From an uncultured Collinsella sp. (GTDB lineage: Bacteria; Actinomycetota; Coriobacteriia; Coriobacteriales; Coriobacteriaceae), in assembly GCA_900551305.1 (NCBI GenBank), contig URVK01000092.1, positions 1-6,669 of the forward strand: a stretch of 6,669 nucleotides of DNA. The letters run 5' to 3'. The translations under genes were made by a program, and so were the position numbers. Position 1 is the first letter of the stretch. Each line of letters opens with the position of its first letter. Below the pieces are notes generated by a model that was not told the origin of the DNA, did not search any database, and saw nothing but the letters and a program-made list of their open reading frames with translations. This document shows positions 4,726-6,669 of the stretch, piece by piece.

Positions 4726-5558
4726 GAAAGATCGTATCGGTCCTGAGCGCCGCTGTGCTTACACTTACGCTGTGTGCCTGTTCTTCGGGATCTTCTACCT
4801 CTTCCATTACCGTCGCTGGCTCCACGACCTGCCTTCCTATCGCCGAGATTGCGGCCGAGGGCTTTAAGGAGGAGACCGGCATCGACGTGCTCGTTTCCGG
4901 TTTGGGTTCTTCCGCTGGCATCGAGGCCGTCAGCGCCGGCACGGCCGATATCGCCAGCTCCTCCCGTGGGCTCAATGCCGACGAACAGGATCTGGGCCTG
5001 ACCCCCATCGTAATTGCCCACGACGGTATCGCGGTCATCGTGAACGACGATAACCCGGTCGATAACCTCTCGACCGAGCAGCTCCGCGATATCTACGCCG
5101 GCAAGATTACCAATTGGAAAGAGGTCGGTGGCGAGGACCTGAGGATTCAGGTCATCAACCGAGACGAGGCGTCCGGTACGCGCGAGGCCTTCCGTACCAT
5201 CGTGATGGATGGCACGCCGTTCGATCGCCGCTCGGCTGTTCTTTCGGGTACGGGCCAGGTGCGCGACGTGGTATCTCGTTCGCGTGGGGCCATCGGCTAC
5301 ATTTCGCTGGGCTTCGTCGATAGCCTCAACGCCAAGACCTCGGTCAAGGCCGTCTCGGTCAATCATGTTGAGGCGTCCGAGAAGACGGTCGCGAGTGGCG
5401 GCTATCCCATCTCGCGCGACCTTTACTTCTTTGTGAAGGGTGCGCCTTCGCAGCAGGCGCAGGATTACATCGACTACGTGACGTCCGAAAAGATGGACAA
5501 GCAGATTCGCGAGGCGGGCTTTATTCCCGTCACCAACGACGAGAAGGGGAGTGAGTAG
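4722..5558 (+). CDS. pstS: Phosphate ABC transporter substrate-binding lipoprotein PstS
   Basis: PstS captures inorganic phosphate outside the membrane and delivers it to the PstC-PstA channel. The 278-residue product starts with a lipoprotein signal: RK in the n-region, a hydrophobic stretch at 4-17 and a lipobox LCAC with Cys20 as the probable lipidated residue; Cys18 at -2 is slightly unusual. A Ser/Thr/Gly linker follows. Phosphate-ligand segments are visible: AGSTTCLPIAE (32-42), SGLGSSAGIEAV with Ser63 and Ser64, ADIASSSRGL (75-84) and NRDEASGTREAF (146-157) with Arg147 and the Ser151-Gly-Thr loop. The hinge-region segment IYAGKITNWKEVGG is typical of the shorter PstS type. The start codon overlaps the pgeF stop (ATGA) and there is no clear SD, so translation probably depends on pgeF. 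Phosphate rather than sulfate or molybdate is assigned from the motifs and the pstC and pstA neighbours. Confidence 0.95.
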   Translation: MRKIVSVLSAAVLTLTLCACSSGSSTSSITVAGSTTCLPIAEIAAEGFKEETGIDVLVSGLGSSAGIEAVSAGTADIASSSRGLNADEQDLGLTPIVIAHDGIAVIVNDDNPVDNLSTEQLRDIYAGKITNWKEVGGEDLRIQVINRDEASGTREAFRTIVMDGTPFDRRSAVLSGTGQVRDVVSRSRGAIGYISLGFVDSLNAKTSVKAVSVNHVEASEKTVASGGYPISRDLYFFVKGAPSQQAQDYIDYVTSEKMDKQIREAGFIPVTNDEKGSE

Positions 5559-5559
5559 C

Positions 5560-6486
5560 ATGGAAGCACAGGAAAACTCCCAGACTGAGCAGAATGTTCA
5601 GACGCCCAAGAAGCGCGAGCTGGCGCTCGTATCGCGCAGTACCTATATCAAGGAGAAGGCGCTGCAGTGGATCTTCTTTGCCTGCGCGTTCTTGGCGGTC
5701 GTTACCGTCATCCTGATTTTTGTCTTTACCACGTACTCGGCGCTGCCCGTCTTTACCGACATCGGTCTGGCGGACTTCTTTAGCTTTACGTGGGCGCCCT
5801 CTGAGGGCCACTACGGCATCTTGTCGCTGCTTGCCGGCTCGGGTCTGGTGACCGTCGGTGCGCTCGCCATGGGCGTGCCGCTGGGCGTGGGTACGGCCGT
5901 TTACCTGGTCGAGATTGCCAGCAAGCGCGTGCGCAAGCTCATCAGCCCCGCCGTTGACCTGTTGGCCGGCATCCCTTCTATCATCTATGGTTTCTTTGGC
6001 ATGATCATCATCCGCCCGTTTATCGCACAACTGACCGGCGGCCTTGGTTTTGGTGCGCTGACGGCGTGGTTTGTGCTCGCCATCATGATCGTCCCTACCA
6101 TCACCACGCTCACCATCGATGCCCTCAATTCCATTCCCATGGGCATTCGCGAGGCATCGTATGCCATGGGCGCCACCAAGTGGCAGACCATCTATAAGGT
6201 CGTGCTACCTGCCGCGAAGCTGGGTATCGTTGATGCCATCGTGCTGGGTATGGGCCGTGCCATCGGCGAGACCATGGCCGTGCTCATGGTCGTAGGTAAC
6301 GCCCCGTTTATTCCCGACAGCATTGCGAGCCCTATCTCGACGCTCACGAGCCAGATCGCGCTCGACATGAGCTATTCCTCGGGTCTGCATCGCTCGGCGC
6401 TGTTCGGCATGGGCGTGGTCCTGTTTATCATCTCCGCCACGCTGGTGGGCATCGTCCGTCTGATTTCCAAGAAGAAGAGGGGGTAG
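5560..6486 (+). CDS. pstC: Phosphate ABC transporter permease PstC
   Basis: PstC is one of the two membrane subunits of the high-affinity phosphate importer. From the ATG at 5560 it has 308 residues. A hydrophilic cytoplasmic N-terminus of about 35 residues precedes TM1 (about 36-57). An external loop carrying FSFTWAPSEGHYGIL (74-88) is typical of PstC. Five further hydrophobic segments follow, including AGIPSIIYGFFGMIII (136-151) and WFVLAIMIVPTITTL (170-184). The EAA loop that docks on the ATPase PstB is EASYAMGATKWQTIYKVVLP (198-217), followed by GRAIGETMAVLMVVG. The start at 5560 is preferred because AGGGGA (5545-5550) lies 9 bases upstream and the gap after the pstS stop is one base. A GTG at 5551 is possible and would overlap pstS by 8 bases. 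pstA follows after 3 bases. Confidence 0.96.
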   Translation: MEAQENSQTEQNVQTPKKRELALVSRSTYIKEKALQWIFFACAFLAVVTVILIFVFTTYSALPVFTDIGLADFFSFTWAPSEGHYGILSLLAGSGLVTVGALAMGVPLGVGTAVYLVEIASKRVRKLISPAVDLLAGIPSIIYGFFGMIIIRPFIAQLTGGLGFGALTAWFVLAIMIVPTITTLTIDALNSIPMGIREASYAMGATKWQTIYKVVLPAAKLGIVDAIVLGMGRAIGETMAVLMVVGNAPFIPDSIASPISTLTSQIALDMSYSSGLHRSALFGMGVVLFIISATLVGIVRLISKKKRG

Positions 6487-6489
6487 GCT

Positions 6490-6669
6490 ATGTCCGATTC
6501 CGTTGACACGACGGTCGATACGACCTCGTCGCGCGAGCGCATCAAGCGTGCCCTTTCCCACGGCAAGAAGGGCCGCATCAACAAGGACCTGTCCAACAAG
6601 ATCATGCTTTGCGTGTTTCGTGCCGCTGCCTACATCACCACGCTGGTGCTGGTCGCTATCATCGCCTAC
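6490..6669 (+). CDS. pstA: Phosphate ABC transporter permease PstA, N-terminal fragment
   Basis: An open frame begins with ATG at 6490, 3 bases after the pstC stop, with AGGGGG at 6478-6483 six bases upstream as SD. It runs 60 codons to the window edge. The visible protein has a hydrophilic, basic cytoplasmic N-terminus (SSRERIKRALSHGKKGR) and then the start of a first membrane segment (AAAYITTLVLVAIIAY). The sequence alone is too short to be diagnostic. PstA is assigned because the second permease gene normally follows pstC and the topology fits. An extended N-terminus of about 40 residues before TM1 is longer than in E. coli PstA. Confidence 0.85.
   Translation, partial: MSDSVDTTVDTTSSRERIKRALSHGKKGRINKDLSNKIMLCVFRAAAYITTLVLVAIIAY

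Noticed and set aside
4668..5561. Minus-strand open frame (297 codons) opposite pstS
   Set aside because: It covers pstS almost exactly, has an implausible Arg/Asp/Gly-rich composition and no recognised domain, while the plus strand is a clear PstS.

Overview
The window is a contiguous, plus-strand, fully bacterial chromosomal segment that joins the tail of a division and cell wall (dcw) cluster to a phosphate-uptake (pst) operon. The likely source is a Coriobacteriia-type actinobacterium, perhaps Collinsella or a close relative. This rests on the actinobacterial FtsZ N-terminus ([15 protein letters not shown]), the absence of ftsA between ftsQ and ftsZ, the murC-murB-ftsQ-ftsZ order and the moderately high GC content with GC-ending codons. 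The assignment comes from recall of these families; no search was run.

Layout. Positions 1-230 hold the last 75 codons of murC. murB (236-1147) follows after 5 bases. ftsQ (1104-2360) overlaps the end of murB by 44 bases and has a strong Shine-Dalgarno (SD) of its own. A 199-base gap (2361-2559) carries a probable ftsZ promoter, a near-perfect 18-base palindrome and the SD that places the ftsZ start at 2560. ftsZ (2560-3714) ends at a clear intrinsic terminator (3741-3773). A 151-base control region (3774-3924) then precedes pgeF (3925-4725), which shares an ATGA overlap with pstS (4722-5558). pstC (5560-6486) and the first 60 codons of pstA (from 6490, cut by the window edge) complete the set.

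How the genes work together. MurB and MurC make UDP-MurNAc and add its first amino acid. FtsQ is a membrane scaffold of the divisome and FtsZ is its cytoskeletal ring. PgeF belongs to the laccase-domain (YfiH/YlmD) family, linked both to peptidoglycan fidelity and to phosphate-dependent purine nucleoside phosphorolysis. It usually sits beside ftsZ in Gram-positives. Here a terminator separates it from ftsZ and it is instead the first gene of a translationally coupled unit with the Pst phosphate importer.

The most interesting points are as follows. (1) A tandem repeat with an 11-base period (CTTTACG twice, flanked by CCTCCA twice) upstream of pgeF looks like a PhoP-type Pho box driving pgeF-pstSCA. 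(2) PgeF and PstS are coupled, with no visible SD for pstS. (3) FtsQ has a 155-residue, almost acid-free, KP/RP-rich cytoplasmic tail. (4) FtsZ has a duplicated ELP(N/D)F motif at its C-terminus and an unusual Cys-Gly-Glu in the GTP-binding signature loop. No mobile element, CRISPR array, tRNA or rRNA was seen. Nothing points to an entirely new system; the novelty is in gene coupling and regulation.
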